From contig CBDBBV010000002.1 in assembly GCA_965203265.1 (NCBI GenBank), forward strand, positions 124,001 to 188,000: a stretch of 64,000 nt of DNA, written 5' to 3'. Made by a program: the position numbers and the translations under genes. Shown piece after piece: positions 27,512 to 35,597 of this stretch. The number at the start of each line of letters is the position of its first letter. Positions within the stretch are counted from its first letter, which is position 1. This stretch comes from JAHRAW01 sp965203265 (GTDB lineage: Bacteria; Pseudomonadota; Gammaproteobacteria; Arenicellales; Poriferihabitantaceae). The notes below the pieces were generated by a model. The model ran no database searches. It was not told the DNA's origin and saw only the letters and a program-made list of their open reading frames with translations.

Positions 27512-28495
27512 GTGAACGACATACTCAGAATGTTGGCTCAAAACGACATACTCCGGATGTTGGCTCAACGATTGTCGCTCGGCGTGCTTACATTGTTCGT
27601 CGTCTCGTTGATCATATTCCTCGGCGTCAGCATGCTTCCCGGGGACGCCGCCCAAGTCATGTTGGGTCAGGCGGCGACGCCGGAAACCGTGGCCGCGCTT
27701 CGTGTGCAGATGGGCCTCGATCAACCGGGTTACATTCGCTATTTCTCTTGGCTTGGCGGTGTTCTTCAGGGAGATTTCGGCATTTCGATAGGCAACAAAC
27801 GAGAAATCGCCGAACTGCTCGGCTGGCGGTTCGCCAACACGCTGTTTCTCGCAGTGCTGGCGGCCGTCATCTCTGTGCCCATCGCCCTGACCCTCGGCGT
27901 CCTCGCGGCGCTCTACCGCAACAGCGTCTACGACCGCACGGTCAACGTGGTCACCCTGTCATCCATATCCACCCCGGAGTTTTTCGTCGCCTATATCCTC
28001 ATTCTGGTATTTGCGGTGCAACTCGGGTGGTTCCCCAGCTTGGTCAATGTCGGCTCGGATACGCCGTTCCTCGAGCGGGTGTACGCCTGCATCCTGCCGG
28101 CGACGACCCTCACGCTGGTGGTGGTAGCCCATATGATGCGCATGACGCGGGCGGCGATCATCAACCTGCTGGCGAGCCCGTACATTGAAATGGCGGCGCT
28201 CAAGGGAATTCCCAGAAGGCAGATCATCGTGCGCCATGCGCTGCCCAATGCGTGGGCGCCGATCATCAACGTCATCGTCATCAATCTGGCGTATCTGATC
28301 GTCGGCGTGGTGCTGGTCGAGGTGGTGTTCGTCTATCCCGGTTTGGGGCAGCTGTTGGTGGATGCGGTGCGACAGCGGGATCTGCCGGTGGTGCAGGCGT
28401 GTAGTTTGATCTTCGCCGCCACATATGTGTTGCTGAATCTGACCGCGGACATCCTTTCCATTCTCACCAATCCGAGGTTGCTTCATCCAAAATGA
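27512..28495 (+). CDS. Peptide ABC transporter permease, DppB type
   Basis: 327 residues from GTG 27512. It has six hydrophobic helices with the N-terminal RLSLGVLTLFVVSLIIFLGV and the EAA-loop region AALKGIPRRQIIVRHALPNA typical of DppB/OppB. It forms the membrane channel with the next gene product. Odd feature: residues 2-19 are a tandem duplication of NDILRMLAQ encoded by a 27-base direct repeat (27515-27568). Its stop overlaps the next start (ATGA). Confidence 0.92.
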   Translation: MNDILRMLAQNDILRMLAQRLSLGVLTLFVVSLIIFLGVSMLPGDAAQVMLGQAATPETVAALRVQMGLDQPGYIRYFSWLGGVLQGDFGISIGNKREIAELLGWRFANTLFLAVLAAVISVPIALTLGVLAALYRNSVYDRTVNVVTLSSISTPEFFVAYILILVFAVQLGWFPSLVNVGSDTPFLERVYACILPATTLTLVVVAHMMRMTRAAIINLLASPYIEMAALKGIPRRQIIVRHALPNAWAPIINVIVINLAYLIVGVVLVEVVFVYPGLGQLLVDAVRQRDLPVVQACSLIFAATYVLLNLTADILSILTNPRLLHPK

Positions 28496-29388
28496 CGGAA
28501 CCGACCCATACCGATCCGAGCGAAGCGGTTTCCCCGCCAAGAAGCCAGAGCCAGATGGCAGTTGCTTGGCGGGAGCTAAAAAAGGCGCCATTCACCGCCC
28601 AGTTCGGGCTTGTCGTGATACTCGTCTACATTTTCGTGGCGATATTCGCACCGATTCTCGCGCCGCACGGGGAATCCGAAATTGTCGGGGTGGAGTTTGC
28701 GCCGTGGGGCGAAGGCTTTATCCTCGGTACCGACAATCTCGGCCGCGACACGCTGACTCGCCTGATCTACGGCGCCCGAAACACCGTCGGCATCGCCTTC
28801 ATCACCACCCTGCTGGCGTTCTTTCTAGGCGGTATCGCCGGCATCATGGCGGCGGTATTGGGCGGTTGGTACGACCAGCTGACCAGCCGCACCGTGGATG
28901 TATTGATGGCCATTCCCGCCCTCATCTTCGCCATGTTGTTGCTCACCATCTTCGGCACCTCGATACCGACCCTCATCGTGGTCATCGGTGTGCTCGATTC
29001 CACCCGAGTGTTTCGCATTTCCCGCGCGGTGAGCGTCAACGTGGTGGTGATGGACTACATCGAGTCGGCCAGATTACGAGGCGAGAGGGTAATCTGGATC
29101 ACATGCAAGGAAGTCCTGCCCAACATCATGCCGCCGCTGGTGGCCGAATTCGGTCTGCGTTTCTGCTTCGTCTTCCTCACCATCAGCGCGCTCAGCTTCC
29201 TCGGGCTCGGCATTCAGCCACCCTCCGCCGACTGGGGCTCCATGGTGCGAGACAACGCCACGCTGATCACCTACGGCGATGTTACCCCGTTGTTGCCGGC
29301 GGCTGCGATTGCGTTGTTGACCATCGGCGTCAATTTCGTGGTTGACTGGTTCCTGCACAAGACGAGTGGATTGAAGGATGAACACTGA
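28492..29388 (+). CDS. Peptide ABC transporter permease, DppC type
   Basis: 298 residues. An N-terminal cytoplasmic segment precedes the first helix (FGLVVILVYIFVAIFAPILA), then GTDNLGRDTLTRLIYGARNT, the hallmark of DppC/OppC, and the EAA loop ESARLRGERVIWITCKEVLP. It pairs with the upstream DppB-type permease in the inner membrane. The start overlaps the dppB-like stop by four bases and its end overlaps the ATPase start by 11 bases. Confidence 0.92.
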   Translation: MTEPTHTDPSEAVSPPRSQSQMAVAWRELKKAPFTAQFGLVVILVYIFVAIFAPILAPHGESEIVGVEFAPWGEGFILGTDNLGRDTLTRLIYGARNTVGIAFITTLLAFFLGGIAGIMAAVLGGWYDQLTSRTVDVLMAIPALIFAMLLLTIFGTSIPTLIVVIGVLDSTRVFRISRAVSVNVVVMDYIESARLRGERVIWITCKEVLPNIMPPLVAEFGLRFCFVFLTISALSFLGLGIQPPSADWGSMVRDNATLITYGDVTPLLPAAAIALLTIGVNFVVDWFLHKTSGLKDEH

Positions 29389-31027
29389 CAGCGACGCACC
29401 CCTGCTGGAAATGCGCGGCCTTCGCATCGAAGGCTTCAGCGATGAAAAGTGGCACCAGATCGTCAAGGGGGTCGATGTAACCCTGCATCGCGGCGAGGTG
29501 CTCGGCTTGATCGGCGAATCCGGTGCCGGCAAATCGACCATCGGCATTGCCGCGATGGGGTATGCGAAACCGGGCTGCCGCATCAACGGCGGCAGCATCG
29601 TGTTCGACGGCATAGACTTGGTCAAGGCGTCGGAGGAGAAGAAGCGGCAACTGCGCGGATCGCGCATCGCATATGTGGCGCAAAGCGCCGCCGCATCGTT
29701 CAATCCAGCCCACAAGCTGATCGACCAGTTCGCCGAGACCGTCATCGAGCATGGAGTGGGTACCAAGGAATCGGCCTATACCGACGCCAAGGACTTGTAC
29801 GCCAAGATCAAAATGCCCAAACCCGACGAGATCGGCTTCCGCTATCCCCATCAGGTTTCCGGCGGGCAACTGCAGCGCGCCATGACGGCGATGGCGCTTT
29901 CGTGCCGGCCCGATCTGCTGATCTTCGACGAGCCCACCACCGCCCTCGATGTTACCACCCAGATCGAGGTGCTGGTGACCATGCGCGACATCGTCGATCA
30001 GTTCAATTGCGCGGCGATTTACATCACCCACGACCTCGCGGTTGTGGCACAGATGGCGGACAAGATCATGGTATTGCGCTACGGCGAAACCGTGGAAGAA
30101 GCCGACACCCGCAGAATGTTGTCGACGCCTGAAGAGGAGTACACCAAATCGTTGTGGGCGGTGCGCTCGTTCAAAAAACAGGAAGCCGCTCCGCCGCCCG
30201 AGGAAACGCCGTTGATTCGGGTGGAAAACGTGACCGCCGCCTACGGCCCGGTAACGGTGCTGTCCGATGTGGATTTTGAAGTGCATCGCGGTCACACCGT
30301 CGCCGTGGTGGGCGAGTCCGGCAGTGGCAAGAGCACCACCGCCCGAGTCATTACCGGGCTGTTGCCGCCGAAGCAGGGCGATGTGTATTACGACGGCGTC
30401 AAGTATCCGCGAGATTACCGCAAGCGCAACAAGGAGCAGTTGCGCCAAGCCCAGATGATCTACCAGATGGCCGACACGGCGGTGAATCCGCGGCAGAAGA
30501 TTCGCGAAATCGTCGGCCGCCCGCTGAGCTTCTATCTCGGCCTCGAGGGCGCGGAAAAAGAACAACGGTTGCGCCAGTTGATGGACATGATCGAGATGAA
30601 TCCGGATCAGTTTCTCGACCGACTTCCGGGGGAGCTGTCCGGCGGCCAGAAGCAACGCATCTGCATCGCCCGGGCGCTGGCGGCCGAGCCGACCTTCATC
30701 ATTTGCGACGAAGTCACCTCGGCGCTCGACCAGTTGGTCGCCGAAGGCATTCTCAAACTGCTCGATCGCCTGCAACGGGAGCTGAATCTGGCGTACATGT
30801 TCATCACCCACGACTTGGCAACGGTCAACGCCATCGCCGATGAAGTCATCGTCATGCTCGAAGGGCGCATCGTCGAGCAGGGGCCCAAGGACGAAATTTT
30901 CTCGCCGCCCTACCATGAGTACACAGATCTGTTGCTTTCCTCGGTGCCGAAGATGGACCCCGACTGGATGGACAACGTACTGGCGGAGCGAAAGGCCAAG
31001 GGCGGGCGAGCAGCAGCCGGAAACTGA
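29378..31027 (+). CDS. Peptide ABC transporter ATPase, fused DppD-DppF type
   Basis: 549 residues with two complete ABC modules. The first has Walker A GESGAGKST, signature VSGGQLQRAM and Walker B LLIFDEPTTALD. The second has GESGSGKST, ELSGGQKQRICIARA and Walker B FIICDEVTSALD. The two usually separate ATPases are joined in one chain here, so one polypeptide energises both permeases. The second Walker B reads DEVTSALD, as in many OppF-type domains. Last gene of the importer operon. Confidence 0.92.
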   Translation: MNTDSDAPLLEMRGLRIEGFSDEKWHQIVKGVDVTLHRGEVLGLIGESGAGKSTIGIAAMGYAKPGCRINGGSIVFDGIDLVKASEEKKRQLRGSRIAYVAQSAAASFNPAHKLIDQFAETVIEHGVGTKESAYTDAKDLYAKIKMPKPDEIGFRYPHQVSGGQLQRAMTAMALSCRPDLLIFDEPTTALDVTTQIEVLVTMRDIVDQFNCAAIYITHDLAVVAQMADKIMVLRYGETVEEADTRRMLSTPEEEYTKSLWAVRSFKKQEAAPPPEETPLIRVENVTAAYGPVTVLSDVDFEVHRGHTVAVVGESGSGKSTTARVITGLLPPKQGDVYYDGVKYPRDYRKRNKEQLRQAQMIYQMADTAVNPRQKIREIVGRPLSFYLGLEGAEKEQRLRQLMDMIEMNPDQFLDRLPGELSGGQKQRICIARALAAEPTFIICDEVTSALDQLVAEGILKLLDRLQRELNLAYMFITHDLATVNAIADEVIVMLEGRIVEQGPKDEIFSPPYHEYTDLLLSSVPKMDPDWMDNVLAERKAKGGRAAAGN

Positions 31028-31038
31028 TCTGCCCATCT

Positions 31039-31063
31039 GCCGTCCTCCGCTCCGATGGACGGC
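31039..31063. terminator. Hairpin between convergent ABC importer and cfa genes
   Basis: GCCGTCC (31039-31045) pairs with GGACGGC (31057-31063) around an 11-base loop in the 47-base gap between two convergent genes. There is no T-run on either side, so it may act only as a weak bidirectional terminator or 3' mRNA barrier. Confidence 0.35.
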
Positions 31064-31074
31064 GAATTCCGGCC

Positions 31075-32250
31075 CTACAGGGCGGGTCTGCGGTAGGCGC
31101 CTTCTCTGGCGCCGGTGGACATGACGATTTGCCACAGTTGCAAATTCCGCGCGCGAAACGCTCCGGCGCACACGTGCAGATAGTATCTCCACATGCGGTA
31201 GAAGCGCTCCGGGTAGTTTTTCGCAAGCTGCGGCCAAGCGCGGTGGAAATTGGCAAACCACGCCATCAACGTCTTGTCGTAGTCCGCGCCGAAATTGTGT
31301 ACGTCCTCGATCACCATCAGCGATTCCAGAGCGGCTGATATTTGCTTCAGCGAGGGAATTTCCCCATTGGGGAAGATGTATTTGGCAATCCACGGATCCA
31401 CCCCCACGTTGGAGTTGTTCTTGCCGATGGTCTGCAGCAGAAATTTCCCCTCTTCCTTGAGACAGCGCCGCGCCACCCGCATGTAGGTTCGGTAGTTCTT
31501 GTGGCCGACGTGCTCGAACATGCCGAGGGAGACGATGGCGTCGAATGGTTCGTTCACCTCGCGGTAGTCCTGCAGACGCAATTCAACCGGCAGCCCGCGG
31601 CACTGCTCGGCGCCGAGTGCGACCTGTTGTTTTGAAATGGTCACCCCGACTACTTCGACGGCGTAATTCTCGACCGCGTATTTGGCGAAGCCGCCCCAGC
31701 CACAGCCGATGTCGAGTACCCGCATGCCCGGCTGCAGGTCGAGTTTCCGGCACACCAGATCGAGCTTATGCCGTTGCGCGTCATCGAGATTGTCGGCGTC
31801 GCGCCAGTATCCGCAGGTGTAGATCATGCGCCGATCCAGCATGGCGCGGTACATGTCGTTGCCGAGATCGTAATGCGCTTCGCCGACCTGAAAGGCGCGC
31901 GTTTTTCGTTGCAGGTTGGCGAGGATGGAGAGGAGATAGGGGGCGATGTAGGCGACGAATTTGCGCCTGCGAATTTGCGGTGAACGCAGCAATCGGTTGT
32001 ACATCTCGTCGAGTTGGTCGTTCTCCCACCAGCCGTCCATATAGGATTCACCCAGGCCCAGCGAGCCGTTGATCAGCACCCGCTTGTAGAACGCGGGGTT
32101 GCGTATTTGCGGATCCCACGGATTGGGTCCGTTGATTTCAACCGTTGTTCCCGTCAGCATCTTGCGGATGCGGCGTTCGGCAAAGTTCGGTTTTTGCGGA
32201 TTTTTCGAGTTTTGGTACGTCGTCATTTTTGCTTGGGTAAATTCAGGCAA
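31075..32250 (-). CDS. cfa: Cyclopropane-fatty-acyl-phospholipid synthase
   Basis: 391 residues from TTG 32250 (GGAG lies six bases upstream); ATG 32226 would give 383. The enzyme methylenates cis double bonds in membrane phospholipids using SAM. Visible are GSLGLGESYMDGWWENDQLD, the SAM site VLDIGCGWGGFAKYA, the catalytic region SLGMFEHVGHKNY, VDPWIAKYIFPNGEIPSLKQ and FRARNLQLWQIVMS. The alignment with Escherichia Cfa is close and full-length. It stands alone on the minus strand before polA. Confidence 0.95.
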   Translation of the reverse strand: MPEFTQAKMTTYQNSKNPQKPNFAERRIRKMLTGTTVEINGPNPWDPQIRNPAFYKRVLINGSLGLGESYMDGWWENDQLDEMYNRLLRSPQIRRRKFVAYIAPYLLSILANLQRKTRAFQVGEAHYDLGNDMYRAMLDRRMIYTCGYWRDADNLDDAQRHKLDLVCRKLDLQPGMRVLDIGCGWGGFAKYAVENYAVEVVGVTISKQQVALGAEQCRGLPVELRLQDYREVNEPFDAIVSLGMFEHVGHKNYRTYMRVARRCLKEEGKFLLQTIGKNNSNVGVDPWIAKYIFPNGEIPSLKQISAALESLMVIEDVHNFGADYDKTLMAWFANFHRAWPQLAKNYPERFYRMWRYYLHVCAGAFRARNLQLWQIVMSTGAREGAYRRPAL

Positions 32251-32369
32251 TGGGTTCTCCGCATCAGCCGATGCGAACTTGTATTTGACCGGGCATTATA
32301 TTGACTGATCGCCGCAAAATACGCAAACACGAGAATACCGGGATTCGGGGGGAGCGGCTACATCGATCC

Positions 32370-35084
32370 CTAGTGGGCTTCCTTCCAGTTGCGCCCGTTT
32401 CCCGTGTCAACCACCAGCGGCACTTTCAAAACGGCGACGCCCGCCATCAACTCGGCGACCCGGCGGGACACCAGATCGACCTCGTCTTCCGCCACTTCGA
32501 GCACCAGTTCGTCGTGCACCTGCAGAATGATCTTCGCCCGAGATTTTTCCTCGCGTAGCCACCGATCCACCGCCAACATCGCCAGTTTGATCAGATCCGC
32601 GGCCGACCCCTGCATGGGCGCGTTGATCGCCGTGCGTTCGGCATACTGGCGGCGGGCGGCGTTGCGCGAGTGGATTTCCGGTAAATGCAGGCGCCGCCCG
32701 TACAGTGTTTCCACATAGCCCTGCTGCCGCGCCGTCTCTCTGGCGTGTTCCATGTAGCTTTTTACCCCGGGGTAGCGCTCGAAATAAATCTCCATGTATT
32801 CCCGCGCTTGCTTCTGCTCGATATGCAACTGCCGTGCCAGACCGAATGCCGACATGCCGTAGATCAATCCGAAATTGATCGCCTTGGCTCGTCGGCGCTG
32901 CTCCCCGTCTACCTGGTCCACGGCGATGCCGAACACCTCCGCGGCGGTGGCGCTGTGCACATCCAGCCCCCGGTTGAAGGCGTCGATGAGCCCGTTGTCG
33001 GCGGACAGGTGCGCCATGATGCGCAGTTCGATTTGCGAATAATCCGCAGACACCAGTATGTGGCCGGGCTCCGCAATGAAGGCTTCGCGGATTTGCCTGC
33101 CTTCCTCGGTGCGCACCGGAATATTTTGCAAATTGGGGTCGGACGAAGACAGCCGCCCGGTTGCGGCGACCGCCTGATGGTAGGAGGTATGAATGCGCCC
33201 GCTCCGCGGATTCACCAGAGCGGGCAGTTTGTCGGTGTAGGTGCCTTTGAGCTTGGCCAAACCGCGATGCGCCAGAATCAATCTCGGCAGCTCGTAGGTG
33301 CGCGCCAGCTCCTGTAGCACGCTCTCCGCGGTGGAAGGTTGTCCCTTCGGCGTCTTGCGCAACACCGGAATGCCCTGCTTTTCGTACAGAATCTCCTGAA
33401 TTTGCTTGGTCGAGGCGATATTGAATACCTCGCCGGCCTCGTCCACGGCGGCTTTCTCGATTTCCGCCAGACGACTTGCGATGGCCGAGCTTTGCCGCCG
33501 CAGCATATCCGTGTCCACCTTGACGCCATTGGCCTCGATGCGAGCCAACACATCGATCAACGGCATTTCGATGTCTCGAAACAGCGCCTGCAACGCCTCA
33601 TCGCCTTCAAGCCGGGGCGCCAGCGCCCGCTGCAGTCGCAGGGTGATGTCGGCGTCTTCGGCGGCGTAGCGGGTGGCCTGAGCGATCTCGACCTGATCGA
33701 AGGTCAACTGATCCTTGCCGCGCCCGGCAACATCGGAAAACGTGATGGTCTCGTATCCAAGATGCTTGCGCGCCAGCGTGTCCATATCGTGGCGGGAATT
33801 GCCGGCGTCCAAAAGATAGGACATCAGCATGGTGTCGTGGGTAACGCCGCGCAGGGCGATGCCGTGGCGCCGCAACACCTCCAGATCGTATTTGAGATTC
33901 TGCGCGGTTTTCGCCTGCTGCGGATTCTCCAAGAGCGGGCGTAGTTTCGCCAGCGTGCGGTCGCAGGGCAGTTGCTTCGGCGCGCCGGCATACTGATGAG
34001 TCAGCGGCAGGTAGGCCGCCTCGTTCTCGGCCACGGAAAACGATATGCCCACCAGCTCGGCTTGGTGGGGATCCGGCGAGGTGGTCTCCGTGTCGATGGC
34101 GAACAGGGTTGACTGCTCCAGTCGATCAATCCATCTCGCCAGCGTTTCCTCGTCGAGGATGGTTTCATAGTGGGCGTCCGGCGGCGGCGTGTCGTCCTTC
34201 GCTTGGGGGGCGCCGTCGCCATCGCCATCGCTGTCCAGCTGCTTCAACCACGAGCGAAATTCGAGGTCGGTGTACAGCGAGCGCAGTTTTTCGGTGTCGG
34301 GCGGTTGCACCAGCAGATCGTCCAGCCCCAAGCCGAGGTCGAGGTCGCACTGGATGGTGGCCAGCTGCCGCGACAACGCCAGTTGTTCCAGATTTTCCCG
34401 CAGGGACGCCCCGACCCGGCCCTTGATCTCGTCGGCGCACGCCACGATGCGGTCGAGGGAGCCGTACTGGGCAAGCCATTTCACCGCGGTCTTCGGCCCG
34501 ACTCCGGGAATTCCGGGAATGTTGTCCGAGGCATCCCCCATCAGCGCCAGATATTCGACCATCCGCTCCGGCGGCACGCCAAATTTCTTGACCACGCCAT
34601 CGGGGTCGAGGCGGGTATTGCGCATGGTGTCCACCATTTCCACCCGCTCGTTCACCAACTGCGCCAAGTCCTTGTCGCCGCTGACGATCATGGTGTGGAA
34701 GCCCTGACTGGCCGCCTCGCTCGCCAGCGTGCCGATGACATCGTCCGCCTCCACTCCGGGTATGGACACCAGCGCAATGCCCAGAGCCGGAACGATTTGC
34801 TTCACATATGCGAGTTGCGCGCGCAAATCGTCCGGCATCGGCGGGCGATTGGCCTTGTATTGCGCGTACATTTCGTCTCGGAAGGTTTTCCCGCCAGCAT
34901 CCATCACCACCGCCAAGCGCGTCGGTCGATATTCCGCCGTCAGGCTGCGCAGCATGTTGATGGTGCCGAACACGGCGTGGGTGGTGCGCCCGTCCGCGGT
35001 GGTCAGCGGCTGGCGGATCGCGTGATAGGCGCGAAACAGGAAGGAGGAGCCGTCGACCAGAATGATTTGCGCGGCGGGTGTCAT
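32370..35084 (-). CDS. polA: DNA polymerase I
   Basis: 904 residues. The N-terminal 5'-3' exonuclease starts ILVDGSSFLFRAYHAI, with GVEADDVIGTLA and GDASDNIPGIPGVGPKTA. The 3'-5' exonuclease site FAIDTETTSPDPHQAEL keeps both acidic residues, so proofreading is probably active. Polymerase motifs A (SADYSQIELRIMAHLS), B (RRAKAINFGLIYGMSAFG) and C (LQVHDELVLEV) are intact. It functions in repair and Okazaki fragment processing. It is divergent from the DUF2782 gene, an arrangement I recall from several gammaproteobacteria. Confidence 0.96.
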   Translation of the reverse strand: MTPAAQIILVDGSSFLFRAYHAIRQPLTTADGRTTHAVFGTINMLRSLTAEYRPTRLAVVMDAGGKTFRDEMYAQYKANRPPMPDDLRAQLAYVKQIVPALGIALVSIPGVEADDVIGTLASEAASQGFHTMIVSGDKDLAQLVNERVEMVDTMRNTRLDPDGVVKKFGVPPERMVEYLALMGDASDNIPGIPGVGPKTAVKWLAQYGSLDRIVACADEIKGRVGASLRENLEQLALSRQLATIQCDLDLGLGLDDLLVQPPDTEKLRSLYTDLEFRSWLKQLDSDGDGDGAPQAKDDTPPPDAHYETILDEETLARWIDRLEQSTLFAIDTETTSPDPHQAELVGISFSVAENEAAYLPLTHQYAGAPKQLPCDRTLAKLRPLLENPQQAKTAQNLKYDLEVLRRHGIALRGVTHDTMLMSYLLDAGNSRHDMDTLARKHLGYETITFSDVAGRGKDQLTFDQVEIAQATRYAAEDADITLRLQRALAPRLEGDEALQALFRDIEMPLIDVLARIEANGVKVDTDMLRRQSSAIASRLAEIEKAAVDEAGEVFNIASTKQIQEILYEKQGIPVLRKTPKGQPSTAESVLQELARTYELPRLILAHRGLAKLKGTYTDKLPALVNPRSGRIHTSYHQAVAATGRLSSSDPNLQNIPVRTEEGRQIREAFIAEPGHILVSADYSQIELRIMAHLSADNGLIDAFNRGLDVHSATAAEVFGIAVDQVDGEQRRRAKAINFGLIYGMSAFGLARQLHIEQKQAREYMEIYFERYPGVKSYMEHARETARQQGYVETLYGRRLHLPEIHSRNAARRQYAERTAINAPMQGSAADLIKLAMLAVDRWLREEKSRAKIILQVHDELVLEVAEDEVDLVSRRVAELMAGVAVLKVPLVVDTGNGRNWKEAH

Positions 35085-35225
35085 TGCCGAAGAGGTTTGC
35101 AGGAGCGGATTATCAGTGTGTTATTATCCCATCAAATCCCGCATTTGTATGAAAAGTCGTCCGCCTCCGCGCGGGCGTTTGTGGGAAAGCGAAACCGGTG
35201 CGCCTGTGGGCGCGGGAGCAGTGAA

Positions 35226-35552
35226 ATGAAGCAGAAAACGCATGAAATCAGGGTATTTTTAATGGTCGGCGCGCTCGTGTCGGCATTGGCGCAGCAGCCG
35301 ATTTCAGCGGACGAGCAGGCGCAGGAGCAGGCGGACGCGGAAAGCGCCGACGACCTCGCCGCCGAGGGAAAAGACGGCATCCGATATGAGGAACACCGCG
35401 TGGGTGGCCGCCTCGAGCAGATCATCGTCCCGCGAGAACGCGGCTTGGTGGAAACCTATCGAAACAAGCGCACGGACACCCTGTGGGCAGCCGAGGAAAA
35501 CGAACTGGGCGAAGTACCCAACATGCGCCAGTGGATTCTCGGTACTTGGTGA
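35226..35552 (+). CDS. DUF2782 domain protein, predicted secreted
   Basis: 108 residues from ATG 35226. An N-terminal signal-like hydrophobic segment (FLMVGALVSALAQQPISADE) precedes an acidic Gln/Ala/Glu-rich linker. The conserved short core is GIRYEEHRVGGRLEQIIVPR, followed by the W-rich ending MRQWILGTW. Families of this type are found next to polA, as here, and their function is unknown. It is divergent from polA, with a 141-base intergenic region, and convergent with the histidine kinase gene. Confidence 0.7.
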   Translation: MKQKTHEIRVFLMVGALVSALAQQPISADEQAQEQADAESADDLAAEGKDGIRYEEHRVGGRLEQIIVPRERGLVETYRNKRTDTLWAAEENELGEVPNMRQWILGTW

Positions 35553-35597
35553 TGCGGTGAATGCCGCCCGCCGGTCGGCGGCAGGCGGCGATGGTCT

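Noticed and set aside
29330..31393. Minus-strand open frame of 687 codons over the ABC ATPase
   Set aside because: Antisense shadow; ABC motifs on the plus strand are complete.
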